Part shown: positions 1 to 7,744 of the stretch, one piece after another
How the letters are laid out: each line of letters begins with the position of its first letter
How positions within the stretch are numbered: the stretch's first letter is position 1
From: Qipengyuania_C sp046254955
Lineage (GTDB): Bacteria; Pseudomonadota; Alphaproteobacteria; Sphingomonadales; Sphingomonadaceae
Direction: 5' to 3'
NCBI RefSeq assembly: GCF_046254955.1
Contig: NZ_JBJXRG010000001.1
Location: forward strand, 744,001 to 808,000
Length of the DNA stretch: 64,000 nt
Notes under the pieces: model-generated
Databases searched by the model: none
What the model was told of the DNA's origin: nothing
The model's input: the letters and a program-made list of their open reading frames with translations, nothing else
Made by a program: the position numbers and the translations under genes

Positions 1-732
1 GCCGCCGTTGGGCTGGATATTCTCGCCAGTGACATAGGCTTCGTCGCTGCAGAGCCACGCGCAGGCATTTGCCACGTCCTCAGACGTATTGAGCCGCCCC
101 ATCGGATAGCGCGGCAGGAAAGCGTCCACGAGGCCCGGGGTCGCGAACGCTCCTTCGGTCATCGGCGATGAAGTGAATGCTGGTGAGACGGTATTCGCCT
201 TGATACCATACTGACCATAATCATTCGCGACGCAGCGGATCAGCGCTTCGGAGCCTGTCTTGGTCCCGATGTATGCGGCATGATTGTTGATATGCGCCTT
301 GGTCGTCGCGCTTGATAGCGAGATCAACGAGCCGCCTTGCGGATCCTGCGCCATCATCTGCTCGATGAAGGCTTGCAGGAAGTGATGCACGCCCTTGAAC
401 TGGAGGTCGACGATCTGGTCGAGCTCTTCTTCGGTGATCTCTTCCATGCTCTTGAGCAGGCCCCAGCCGGTGCAATTGACCGCAGCATCGACCCGGCCCA
501 TCTTCTCGGCCGCCTCCTTGGCCATCGCCTGGTTATCGGCGCGCTTGGTGATATCGCAGATCACATAGTGTCCACCCAACTCCTCGGCCAGTTCCTTGAG
601 CACGTCTTCGTTGCGCCCGGCGACCATCACTTCCGCGCCTTCGGCAGCGAACTTGCGCGCCGTGACCTGGCCCATATTGTCCTTGCTGGCCGCGCCCAGG
701 ATTACTGCTTTCTTGCCTTCCAATAGAGCCAT
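1..732 (-). CDS. SDR family oxidoreductase (3' end beyond window)
   Basis: NAD(P)-dependent short-chain dehydrogenase, cut by the left window edge; 244 residues are visible of a family usually near 260. The ATG at 730-732 opens a Rossmann fold, with a glycine-rich nucleotide loop GAASKDNMG at about residues 13-21. The loop is spaced more like FabI-type enoyl reductases than the classical TGxxxGIG. The catalytic YxxxK is present as YIGTK, followed by the usual SDR sequence ending in NTVSPAF. It diverges from the NTF2-like gene at 860, and the 127-base gap must hold promoters for both. Substrate is unknown; the catabolic neighbourhood suggests a hydroxy- or enoyl-intermediate. Confidence 0.9.
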   Translation of the reverse strand, partial: MALLEGKKAVILGAASKDNMGQVTARKFAAEGAEVMVAGRNEDVLKELAEELGGHYVICDITKRADNQAMAKEAAEKMGRVDAAVNCTGWGLLKSMEEITEEELDQIVDLQFKGVHHFLQAFIEQMMAQDPQGGSLISLSSATTKAHINNHAAYIGTKTGSEALIRCVANDYGQYGIKANTVSPAFTSSPMTEGAFATPGLVDAFLPRYPMGRLNTSEDVANACAWLCSDEAYVTGENIQPNGG

Positions 733-859
733 GTCGCCCTCCGATTCTGTTGGTTGGAAGTCACCCTAGGCGTTTCGACTAGGACCTGCCCTTCCCAAAA
801 GTGTCCATTGCCGCAAACGGGTGCTCACAGCGATAGCGCAGGCTTGAAGGAGAGTGCAG

Positions 860-1273
860 ATGTTTACCGGACCGATTGAAGATCGCCTGGCGATCCGCGA
901 ACTACACGAGACCTACGGCGACGGTGTCGTCCGCATTGATGCCGACACATGGGGTTCGGTGTGGGCGGATGATGCACATTGGAACCTGATGGGGATGGAA
1001 GTCGAAGGCAAGGCCGCCATTGTCCAGATGTGGCAAGGCGCGATGACCAATTTCGAAGCGGTCAGCTTTTCCTGTGTGCCGGCCTCGATCGAAGTCGATG
1101 GTGACACCGCGACGAGCCGCGTACAAACGCAGGAAGTGATGAAGCAGGCCGATGGCAACACGCGCGTGATCGGCGGCCTCTATGACGACAAGCTGGCGAA
1201 GATCGACGGAAAGTGGCTTTATACCAGCCGCGTGTTCAAGGTTGTTGCCGAATATAACGCACAGGAGGGCTGA
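860..1273 (+). CDS. SnoaL/NTF2-like domain protein
   Basis: Predicted protein of 137 residues with the cone-shaped NTF2/SnoaL_4 fold seen in polyketide cyclases, ring-hydroxylating dioxygenase beta subunits and small isomerases. The N-terminal helix pattern (IEDRLAIRELHETYGDGV), a WADDAHW segment and the strand ending VFKVVAEY fit the family. I chose ATG 860 because a GAAGGAGAG Shine-Dalgarno lies about 8 bases upstream; an in-frame GTG at 854 sits on top of it. The gene is followed after 2 bases by the ABM-domain gene, so the two are probably co-transcribed. Catalytic role unknown; either an enzyme or a small partner subunit is possible. Confidence 0.85.
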   Translation: MFTGPIEDRLAIRELHETYGDGVVRIDADTWGSVWADDAHWNLMGMEVEGKAAIVQMWQGAMTNFEAVSFSCVPASIEVDGDTATSRVQTQEVMKQADGNTRVIGGLYDDKLAKIDGKWLYTSRVFKVVAEYNAQEG

Positions 1274-1275
1274 GT

Positions 1276-1617
1276 ATGGCCAAAATTGTTATCGCAGCCC
1301 AGATCGATCTCGATCCGGCCCAGCGCGCAGAAGCGCTACGCAAGGCCAAGCCGCATATCGATGCCGCATTAGCGGAGAAGGGTTGCATCCATTACTCATG
1401 GAGCGCCGATCCCTTCAACGATGCACGGGTCAATGTGTTTGAGGAATGGGAAAGCGAGGAGGACCTCGCCAACCACTTCAAGGACCCAGCCTACACGGGG
1501 ATGCGCGACCACATCGGGCAATTCGGTCTGACCGGAGCCGCCAGCAAGAAGTATCGCGTGGACCGGGAAGGCCCCGTTTACAACGAACAGGGCCAAGCGA
1601 CCGAGGCTTTCGACTGA
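1276..1617 (+). CDS. ABM-domain putative quinol monooxygenase
   Basis: Predicted 113-residue ferredoxin-like alpha/beta protein of the antibiotic-biosynthesis-monooxygenase (ABM/YgiN) family. Landmarks are the first strand MAKIVIAAQIDLD, the central GCIHYSWSADPFND hairpin and the FEEWESEEDLANHFKDPAY segment, which is the usual W-x-S-x-x-x-L-x-x-H signature. Such proteins oxidise quinols or anthrones without cofactor, or serve as small regulatory or heme-handling proteins. It follows the NTF2-like gene by 2 bases, and its stop overlaps the probable start of the mobA-like gene, implying one transcript. Confidence 0.85.
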   Translation: MAKIVIAAQIDLDPAQRAEALRKAKPHIDAALAEKGCIHYSWSADPFNDARVNVFEEWESEEDLANHFKDPAYTGMRDHIGQFGLTGAASKKYRVDREGPVYNEQGQATEAFD

Positions 1618-2135
1618 GCCAACCGGATCGCCTTCTCGGGGCCATCCTCGCGGGCGGCAAGGCGCAGCGCTTCGGCAGCGACAAGGCCGAGGCGCGGATC
1701 GGTGGCAAGCGGTTGATCGACCGCGTAGCGGCCAGTCTTTCCGGCCAGACCGATGCTTTGGTCGTCTGCGGGCGAGAGGACCCGGAGTTCACTTGCATAG
1801 CTGATCGACCGGAGCCAGGCCTGGGCCCGCTGGGCGGGCTATGCGCAGCCCTCCACTATGCTCAAACCCACAGCTTCAAAGCCGTTCTTTCGAGCGGCTG
1901 CGATGCGCTCAACCTTCCGGAAAGCCTGGCCGAACACCTCTCGGGTGATGGCCCGGGCGTGGTCCAAAGCCAGCCGGTGATCGGATATTGGCCCTCTTCG
2001 CTGGCGCGTGATCTGGATGCGTTCATCGCCGGTGGCGGGCGAGCGCTCTATGGCTTTGCCGAACACGTGGGCGCGAGGCTGGAGCGCTTCGATCCCCCAA
2101 TTGCAAATGTGAACCGGCCCGAGGACCTGGTGTAG
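1614..2135 (+). CDS. mobA: Molybdenum cofactor guanylyltransferase (MobA-like)
   Basis: Transfers GMP from GTP to molybdopterin to make the MGD cofactor required by DMSO-reductase-family enzymes, one of which is encoded at 3306-5444. The N-terminal nucleotide-binding motif is intact: LGAILAGGKAQRFGSDKAEA fits LAGGx(3)RxGxDK. A C-D metal-site region follows (SSGCDALNLP), and the end is NVNRPEDL, as in the family. Homology starts immediately after the preceding stop, and no ATG, GTG or TTG lies in a sensible place. A CTG at 1614 overlapping the previous TGA is the best candidate. An in-frame ATG at 1446 would add 56 residues that look like out-of-frame ABM-gene sequence. The start is therefore uncertain; the family call is firm. 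Confidence 0.8.
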   Translation: MSQPDRLLGAILAGGKAQRFGSDKAEARIGGKRLIDRVAASLSGQTDALVVCGREDPEFTCIADRPEPGLGPLGGLCAALHYAQTHSFKAVLSSGCDALNLPESLAEHLSGDGPGVVQSQPVIGYWPSSLARDLDAFIAGGGRALYGFAEHVGARLERFDPPIANVNRPEDLV

Positions 2136-2167
2136 AACGTGTGGCTACGGCTTCACTCAGATCAGGA

Positions 2168-3169
2168 TCAAAGCTCCAGCATCTGTTTGCCGCGATTCTT
2201 GCCCGAGAACAGGCGTTGCAGCGTGTCAGGCGCATTCTCGAATCCGTGCTGGATGTCCTCCTGGTAGTGGAGGGTCTCATCATGCACAAAGCCTTCGAGT
2301 CGTTTGCGAATCTGCGGAAACTCGCTCGCCCAATCAAGCACGATAAAGCCCGCCATCGAAGCGCGCCGGAACACGAGATTGAAATAATTCTGCGGTCCGG
2401 CCGGGAGTGATCCTGTTTCGTAGCGACTGATCCCGCCGCAGATCACCACGCGCGCTGCGGTGGCGATATTCGCCAGCATGTCGTTGAGAATTTCGCCGCC
2501 GACATTGTCGAAGATCACGTCGACGCCGCGCGGACAATGCTCCTTGATCTGGGCTTTCACGTCGCCCGCCTTGTAGTCGATTGCGGCATCGTATCCGGCT
2601 TCTTCGACCAGCCACTTGCACTTGTCAGGCCCGCCCGCGATGCCGACTGCGCGGCAGCCGGCGATCTTGGCGAGTTGCCCCACGACCGATCCGGTCGCGC
2701 CTGCCGCGCCTGACACCAGCACTGTGTCGCCTGCGACCGGCTTGCCGACCTTGAAGAGCCCGCAATAGGCCGTAACGCCCGTCGTACCGAGTACGGAAAG
2801 CACTGCTGTCGGCGAGAGGTCGGTCTCGACCTTGGTCAAATCCTTGCCGTCGGTAACCAGGTGCTCGGTCCAGCCAGTGGTACCGAAGACCATGTCGCCC
2901 ACCTTGAAGCGCCCGCCATTGCTTTCGATCACTTCAGCAATGCCGCTGCCGCGCATCACATCGCCGATCGCCATCGGCGCGACATAGTCGGCAATGTTCT
3001 CCATCCAGCCTTTTTGTGCCGGATCGAATCCCAGCCAGCGCGTCTGCAGCAACATCTCGCCTTCGCCGGGATCGGGCAGCTCGGTCTCAACCAGCTTGAA
3101 GTCATCTTCGACTATGCCCCGCCCGCGCGGATGTCCGTTCAAGAGCCATTGGCGAGTGGTGGTTGGCAT
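2168..3169 (-). CDS. NADP-dependent MDR oxidoreductase (CurA/leukotriene B4 dehydrogenase type)
   Basis: A 333-residue zinc-free medium-chain dehydrogenase/reductase of the PTGR/CurA (YncB) group, which reduces C=C bonds of alpha,beta-unsaturated carbonyls. The N-terminus has the family's RQWLLNGHPRG pattern, the substrate domain contains WLGFDPAQKGWM, and the Rossmann loop is GAAGATGSVVGQLAK. The downstream GIAGGPDKCKWL and FDNVGGEIL motifs are typical. No zinc-ligand cysteines are evident. It is divergent from the molybdopterin oxidoreductase and is a clear paralogue of the protein at 5468-6478. It probably acts on an enoyl or enone intermediate; the exact substrate is unknown. Confidence 0.92.
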   Translation of the reverse strand: MPTTTRQWLLNGHPRGRGIVEDDFKLVETELPDPGEGEMLLQTRWLGFDPAQKGWMENIADYVAPMAIGDVMRGSGIAEVIESNGGRFKVGDMVFGTTGWTEHLVTDGKDLTKVETDLSPTAVLSVLGTTGVTAYCGLFKVGKPVAGDTVLVSGAAGATGSVVGQLAKIAGCRAVGIAGGPDKCKWLVEEAGYDAAIDYKAGDVKAQIKEHCPRGVDVIFDNVGGEILNDMLANIATAARVVICGGISRYETGSLPAGPQNYFNLVFRRASMAGFIVLDWASEFPQIRKRLEGFVHDETLHYQEDIQHGFENAPDTLQRLFSGKNRGKQMLEL

Positions 3170-3305
3170 GAAGCGCTCCGTATCTGATGGTTTTCAGGCC
3201 AGCCTAATGCGGTGCAACCGGCCCGCTAGCCACGGACAAAAGTGTCAGTCGTTCGCAGCGCCCTATCTGGTATCCTGCACACTATAGGAAAGAGGATTGA
3301 ACGCC

Positions 3306-5444
3306 ATGGGTGTCCAGACACACAAGACTTTCTGCCGCTTCTGCCACGCCAATTGCGCGATGTTGGTGGATGTCGAGGATGGTAAAGTGAAAGCCGTGCG
3401 CGGGGATCCCGATGATCCTGAGTACGGCGGCTACACCTGCAAAAAGGGCCGCGAACTGCCGGATTCGCATAATTCGGAAGATCGCCTGCATCACAGCCTC
3501 GTGCGCAATGACGCCGGCGAGTTTGTCGAGACGCCGATGGACGAGGCGCTGGCGCATGTCGGGAGCGAATTCCGCCGCATCATCGACAAATATGGGCCAG
3601 ATAGCATCGCGCTCTTCATGGGTTCGGGCGGCTACCAGAATAGCTCGGCGATGATGGCGACGCTCAGCCTGGCACGGGCAATCGGCACCAAGCATTTCTT
3701 CACTTCGGTGACGCTCGACCAGCCGGCCAAGGTGTTCACGACCGAACGCTATGGCAAATGGATGGGGGGCGTGAACAACTTCTCCGATGCCGATGTCGCG
3801 CTGTTCATCGGCAATAATCCGATCGTGTCGCATTACGCGCCAGTCGGCGGAGTTCCACCGTTCAGCCCGTCGAAGCGGATCCGCGACCGCAAGAAGGAAG
3901 GTCTCAAGCTGATCGTCGCCGATCCGCGGCTCGCGGAAGTCGGCCAGCTGGCTGACATCTACCTCCCTGTGAAACCCGGCGAGGACCCCGCGCTGCTCGC
4001 GGGTATGCTCAACGTGATCTTCGATGAAGAGCTTTACGATCGCAATTTTGTCTCCGCCCATGTCGACGGCATCGAGGAGCTCAAGGAAGCGGTTGCCGCT
4101 TTTACGCCCGACGTCGCCGCAGAGCGTGCCGGTGTCGAAAAAGACCAGCTAGTCGCTGCAGCGCGGATGTTCGCAGGCGGCTCGAAAGGCTGCGCAGTTA
4201 CCGGGACCGGCCCCGAAATGGCCGGGAATGGTACGCTGACCGAATATCTTGTCACCTGCCTCAACACCGTTTGCGCACGCTTCAAGCAGGAAGGCGAGAA
4301 GTGCGGCGTCCCCGGTGTCTTCACGACGCCGCAAGGCCCGAAGCGCGCTCAGGTCGCTCCGCCGGCCCCGATGTTCGGCGCCCCCGGCATGGCGAAATCC
4401 CGTTTCCGCGGGCTGGGCCAACTGTTGTTCGAAATGCCCTGCAATGTGATGGCGGACGAGATCCTGACACCCGGTGAAGGCCAGATCCGCGCGCTGATCT
4501 CGGTCGGCGGGAATCCCGAGGTCGGCTTCCCCAACCAGCTCAAGATGCGCAAGGCGCTCGATGACCTCGAGCTGTTCGTGCAAGTCGATCCGTGGATGAG
4601 CGCCAGCGCCAAACGCGCTGACGTGGTGCTCGCGCCCAAGCAATGCCTCGAGCGCGAGGACATCACCAACCTTTCCGAGTGGTGGCACGAGACCGCCTAC
4701 GCCCGCTACACAGAGGCGCTGGCGGATGCGCCCGGTGACACAATCGACGAGTATGAGATGCTCTGGACAATCGGCAAGCACTTGGGTGTGCAGATGCAGC
4801 TACCCGGCGGCGATGTACCGATGGACGAGTGCCCGAGCAAGCAGGAGTTCCTCGACCTGATGACGGCCGGATGTATCGTCCCGCCAAGCCAGGTACGCAA
4901 GGATGCGCAGGCGGCTGGCGGGGCGGCGGTCGTTTATGACGACCTGCACCCGGTCATCACCGCGCCTGATGAAGAGCATATGCACCGCTTCCAGCTCGCA
5001 GCAGGCGACATGCCCAAACAGCTCGAAAAGTATGGCAAGGCAGATGCACGCGCCGCCGGGTTCGATTTCCGCCTGATCTCGCGCCGTTCGAAGGGCCGAT
5101 TCAATTCGATTGGCCAGCCGCTCAAGAACCTCGGCAAGAAGGTCACCACGAACCCCGCCTACATCCATCCGGATGACATGGCCGAGCAGGGCATATCGGA
5201 GGGCGATGTGATCGAGATTACTTCGCCTCACTCTTCGATCCATGGCGTGGCCAAACCCAGCGACCGCGTACGGCGCGGACTGATCTCGATGGCGCATGCC
5301 TTTGGCGACAGCGAAGCGGGCAAGCACAATGTGCGCGAAATGGGCGGTTCGACCAATCGCCTTACCAGCGACGAAGTGGATTACGATCCCATCACCGGAC
5401 AGGCACTGCAAAGCGCAATCCCGGTGAAGATCGCCGCCGCTTAG
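3306..5444 (+). CDS. Molybdopterin-dependent oxidoreductase (DMSO reductase superfamily)
   Basis: Large 712-residue MGD-binding enzyme. The N-terminal [4Fe-4S] ligands are Cys10, Cys13, Cys17 and Cys44 (C-x2-C-x3-C-x26-C), followed by the molybdopterin core. A C-terminal dinucleotide-binding domain starts near RLISRRSKGRFNS and includes NPAYIHPDDMAEQGI. It lacks a Tat signal and begins almost at the cluster motif, so it is probably cytoplasmic. No partner Fe-S or membrane subunit is adjacent. ATG 3306 is preferred to TTG 3297 because GAGGA lies about 9 bases upstream of it. Reaction unknown; a hydroxylase, dehydrogenase or reductase role in the catabolic pathway is plausible. The molybdenum ligand residue could not be assigned by eye. 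Confidence 0.92.
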   Translation: MGVQTHKTFCRFCHANCAMLVDVEDGKVKAVRGDPDDPEYGGYTCKKGRELPDSHNSEDRLHHSLVRNDAGEFVETPMDEALAHVGSEFRRIIDKYGPDSIALFMGSGGYQNSSAMMATLSLARAIGTKHFFTSVTLDQPAKVFTTERYGKWMGGVNNFSDADVALFIGNNPIVSHYAPVGGVPPFSPSKRIRDRKKEGLKLIVADPRLAEVGQLADIYLPVKPGEDPALLAGMLNVIFDEELYDRNFVSAHVDGIEELKEAVAAFTPDVAAERAGVEKDQLVAAARMFAGGSKGCAVTGTGPEMAGNGTLTEYLVTCLNTVCARFKQEGEKCGVPGVFTTPQGPKRAQVAPPAPMFGAPGMAKSRFRGLGQLLFEMPCNVMADEILTPGEGQIRALISVGGNPEVGFPNQLKMRKALDDLELFVQVDPWMSASAKRADVVLAPKQCLEREDITNLSEWWHETAYARYTEALADAPGDTIDEYEMLWTIGKHLGVQMQLPGGDVPMDECPSKQEFLDLMTAGCIVPPSQVRKDAQAAGGAAVVYDDLHPVITAPDEEHMHRFQLAAGDMPKQLEKYGKADARAAGFDFRLISRRSKGRFNSIGQPLKNLGKKVTTNPAYIHPDDMAEQGISEGDVIEITSPHSSIHGVAKPSDRVRRGLISMAHAFGDSEAGKHNVREMGGSTNRLTSDEVDYDPITGQALQSAIPVKIAAA

Positions 5445-5467
5445 ACGAACTATAGATAGGATTAGAC

Positions 5468-6478
5468 ATGCCCCAGAACAGGCGCTTCCTCCTCCAGCGC
5501 CGGCCAGACGGCGAGCCGGTCCCCGAAGACTTCGAGCTGATCACCGAAGACACCCCGGAGCTCGCCGATGGCCAGTTCCTGATCCGCAATCATTATGCCT
5601 CGCTCGATCCGGCGATGCGCGGATGGATGGACGACGCCGACAGCTACATGCCGCCGATTCCGCTGGGCGCGCCTGTCCGCGCCAGCACAATCGGCGTGGT
5701 CGAGGAAAGCCGCGCCGATGGCTTCGAGAAGGGCCAGTGGGTGATGGGCCTGCATGCGCTGGAAGACTATTCCGTCAGCCAGGCGGGCGGTTTCACCCAG
5801 CCGATCGATCCGGGCATGGTACCCGAAGTCACGAATTTTCTCTCGCTGTTCGGCGCGGTGGGTATGACCGCCTATTTCGGCCTGTTCGATGTCTGCGAAC
5901 CCAAGGCGGGCGAGACGGTATTGGTCACAGGCGCTGCAGGCGCGGTCGGCTCGATTGTTGGCCAGCTTGCCAAGATCACCGGCTGCAAGGTCATCGGCAT
6001 AGCTGGCGGGCCGGAGAAATGCGCCAAGCTGACCGAGCGCTATGGCTATGATGTTGCGATCGATTATCGCGGCAAGGACCAGGCGGCACTCGAATCCGAA
6101 ATTGCCGCTGCAGCACCCAATGGCGTCGACGTGATTTTCGAGAATGTCGGCGGGATCATCCTCGATGCAGGTCTTGAGAATATCGCCATGAAGGGGCGCA
6201 TCGGACTGTGCGGCTTGATCAGCGAATACAACACTGATCCGGTTGGCGCGCGCAATCTATGGCGCCTCATCGTCAAGCGCGCGAAGATCGAGGGGCTGCT
6301 GGTGGCCGACTATGTCGAGCGTTTTGGCGAAGGCGCGGCGACGATGGGCGAGTGGGCCAGCGCGGGCAAGCTGGTGGTCGACGAGCACATCGATGACGGC
6401 CTCGAGAATGCCTACGAAGCCTTCATGCGGCTCTTCGCCGGTTCGAACCAAGGCAAGATGATCCTCAAGATCGCCTAA
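5468..6478 (+). CDS. NADP-dependent MDR oxidoreductase (second paralogue)
   Basis: A 336-residue PTGR/CurA-type enoyl reductase closely resembling the product of 2168-3169. Shared blocks include the nucleotide loop GAAGAVGSIVGQLAKI, then IGIAGGPEKCAKL and the FENVGGIILD region. The N-terminal NRRFLLQRRPDGEP and SLDPAMRGWM match the zinc-free MDR pattern. It follows the molybdoenzyme by 23 bases, and its TAA overlaps the ATG of the ThuA-domain gene by one base, so it belongs to the same transcript. Likely function is NADPH-dependent saturation of a double bond next to a carbonyl or thioester. Confidence 0.92.
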   Translation: MPQNRRFLLQRRPDGEPVPEDFELITEDTPELADGQFLIRNHYASLDPAMRGWMDDADSYMPPIPLGAPVRASTIGVVEESRADGFEKGQWVMGLHALEDYSVSQAGGFTQPIDPGMVPEVTNFLSLFGAVGMTAYFGLFDVCEPKAGETVLVTGAAGAVGSIVGQLAKITGCKVIGIAGGPEKCAKLTERYGYDVAIDYRGKDQAALESEIAAAAPNGVDVIFENVGGIILDAGLENIAMKGRIGLCGLISEYNTDPVGARNLWRLIVKRAKIEGLLVADYVERFGEGAATMGEWASAGKLVVDEHIDDGLENAYEAFMRLFAGSNQGKMILKIA

Positions 6479-7260
6479 TGGCAAACTTGCTCGTTCTTTC
6501 CGGCGGGCACCCTTACGAAGCCGAACCATTCGAGGATTTGATCCGCTCGGTGGCGCATTCGCTAGGCGAATGGGACGTAACGCACCTGGTCCATCCGGAA
6601 GCGGAAGAGCGTGTCGCTGCGGGCGCGGCGGATCATGCCGATGCGCTGCTGTTCTACGATATGGGCGGATATGAATTTGCCGATGGCAAGGTCACATCGC
6701 GGCCGCCGTCCAAAGGTTTCAAGGAAGCGATCGAAAGACGTTTTGCTGCGGGCAAAGGTGCGGTCGCGATGCATCACGCGATTGCCGGATGGGCCGATTG
6801 GCCCGCATGGGCGGAAGTGCTGGGCGGGCGTTTCCTTTACCAGCCGGGCGAATGGCGCGGCGAGCCAATGCCCGATTCGGGTTATCGTCACGATGTCGCC
6901 TACGAAGCCGAAGTCGTCGCCGACCATCCGGTTACAGCCGGACTTCCGGCCACATTCCCTATGGTCGACGAGCTCTACCTCGCGCCAATCGATGAAGGAG
7001 CCGTCCATCCGCTGATCCGCGCGCGACACTCATTCACCCGCGACAATTTCTATTCCGCCGCACAGGCTGTCGCGGGGAAGATGTTCTCCAACACCGACTG
7101 GGACCATCCCGATGGCAGCAATCTCGTCGCCTGGTGGAAAGAAGTCGGAACCTCGCGGCTGGTCTACCTCCAGTTCGGCGATGGCCCCGAAACCTACGCT
7201 AACCCTTTCGTCCGCCGCGCGCTCTCCAACGCGCTTGCATTTACATCAGGAGCACAGTGA
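6478..7260 (+). CDS. ThuA-domain protein (first copy)
   Basis: A 260-residue protein with the ThuA (trehalose-utilisation, glutamine-amidotransferase-like) flavodoxin fold. Family marks are VLSGGHPYEAEPFEDL at the N-terminus, the ALLFYDMGGY strand-turn, GKGAVAMHHAIAGW and the late NTDWDHPDGSN segment. The usual C-terminal LGH of ThuA proteins appears as FGD, so a histidine seems lost relative to the second copy at 12405. Its ATG overlaps the preceding stop and its stop overlaps the next ATG, so it is translationally coupled to both neighbours. Biochemical role unknown; ThuA domains occur in sugar metabolism, but the neighbours here are fatty-acid-like catabolic enzymes. Confidence 0.85.
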   Translation: MANLLVLSGGHPYEAEPFEDLIRSVAHSLGEWDVTHLVHPEAEERVAAGAADHADALLFYDMGGYEFADGKVTSRPPSKGFKEAIERRFAAGKGAVAMHHAIAGWADWPAWAEVLGGRFLYQPGEWRGEPMPDSGYRHDVAYEAEVVADHPVTAGLPATFPMVDELYLAPIDEGAVHPLIRARHSFTRDNFYSAAQAVAGKMFSNTDWDHPDGSNLVAWWKEVGTSRLVYLQFGDGPETYANPFVRRALSNALAFTSGAQ

Positions 7261-7640
7261 TGACCCCCACCCAAACCATCGAAGCCTTTATCGCCGCCTG
7301 GGACGAGTATGATCTGGAGAAGATCTATTCCTTCATGGCTGACGATATCATGTGGGAAGATGTGCCGCTCTCGATCGTCAACGGGATCGACCAGGTCCGC
7401 GCCAAGATGGCGGCGTTCCCCGGAGTCGAGGCATGCGGCTTCGATACGCACCATATCGCGGCAAACGGCAATGTCGTGCTCACCGAGCGGACCGACTGGT
7501 TCGAGATGAAGGGCAAGAGGCGCACCATTCGCGTGATGGGCACTTTCGAGCTCAACGGTGACGGCAAGATCGCGAAATGGCGCGACTATTTTGACAGTGC
7601 CGAATTCCAGCGCGAGTTCGGCGATCTGGCAGGCGGGTAG
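7260..7640 (+). CDS. Limonene-1,2-epoxide hydrolase-like protein
   Basis: A 126-residue NTF2-fold protein of the LEH family, enzymes that open epoxides with water. The residues matching the catalytic Asp-Arg-Asp set are retained: Arg77 and Asp79 in LTERTDW, and Asp112 in KWRDYFD. The VMGTFEL strand between them is also typical. ATG 7260 overlaps the ThuA stop, and AGGAG lies 8 bases upstream; the GTG at 7257 is less likely. It ends the molybdoenzyme-MDR-ThuA-LEH string and is followed by a 104-base gap before the P450 gene. An epoxide produced by that P450 would be a natural substrate, though this is inference. Confidence 0.85.
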   Translation: MTPTQTIEAFIAAWDEYDLEKIYSFMADDIMWEDVPLSIVNGIDQVRAKMAAFPGVEACGFDTHHIAANGNVVLTERTDWFEMKGKRRTIRVMGTFELNGDGKIAKWRDYFDSAEFQREFGDLAGG

Positions 7641-7744
7641 GCTCTATTCCGCCCGGAAGCGCGGATTCCTAACACTTTCACGCATCGCCACACAGGCCCG
7701 CCTCTCGCTAGGAAGTTAGCGATAGTAGATCGGGATTTTGGGCG

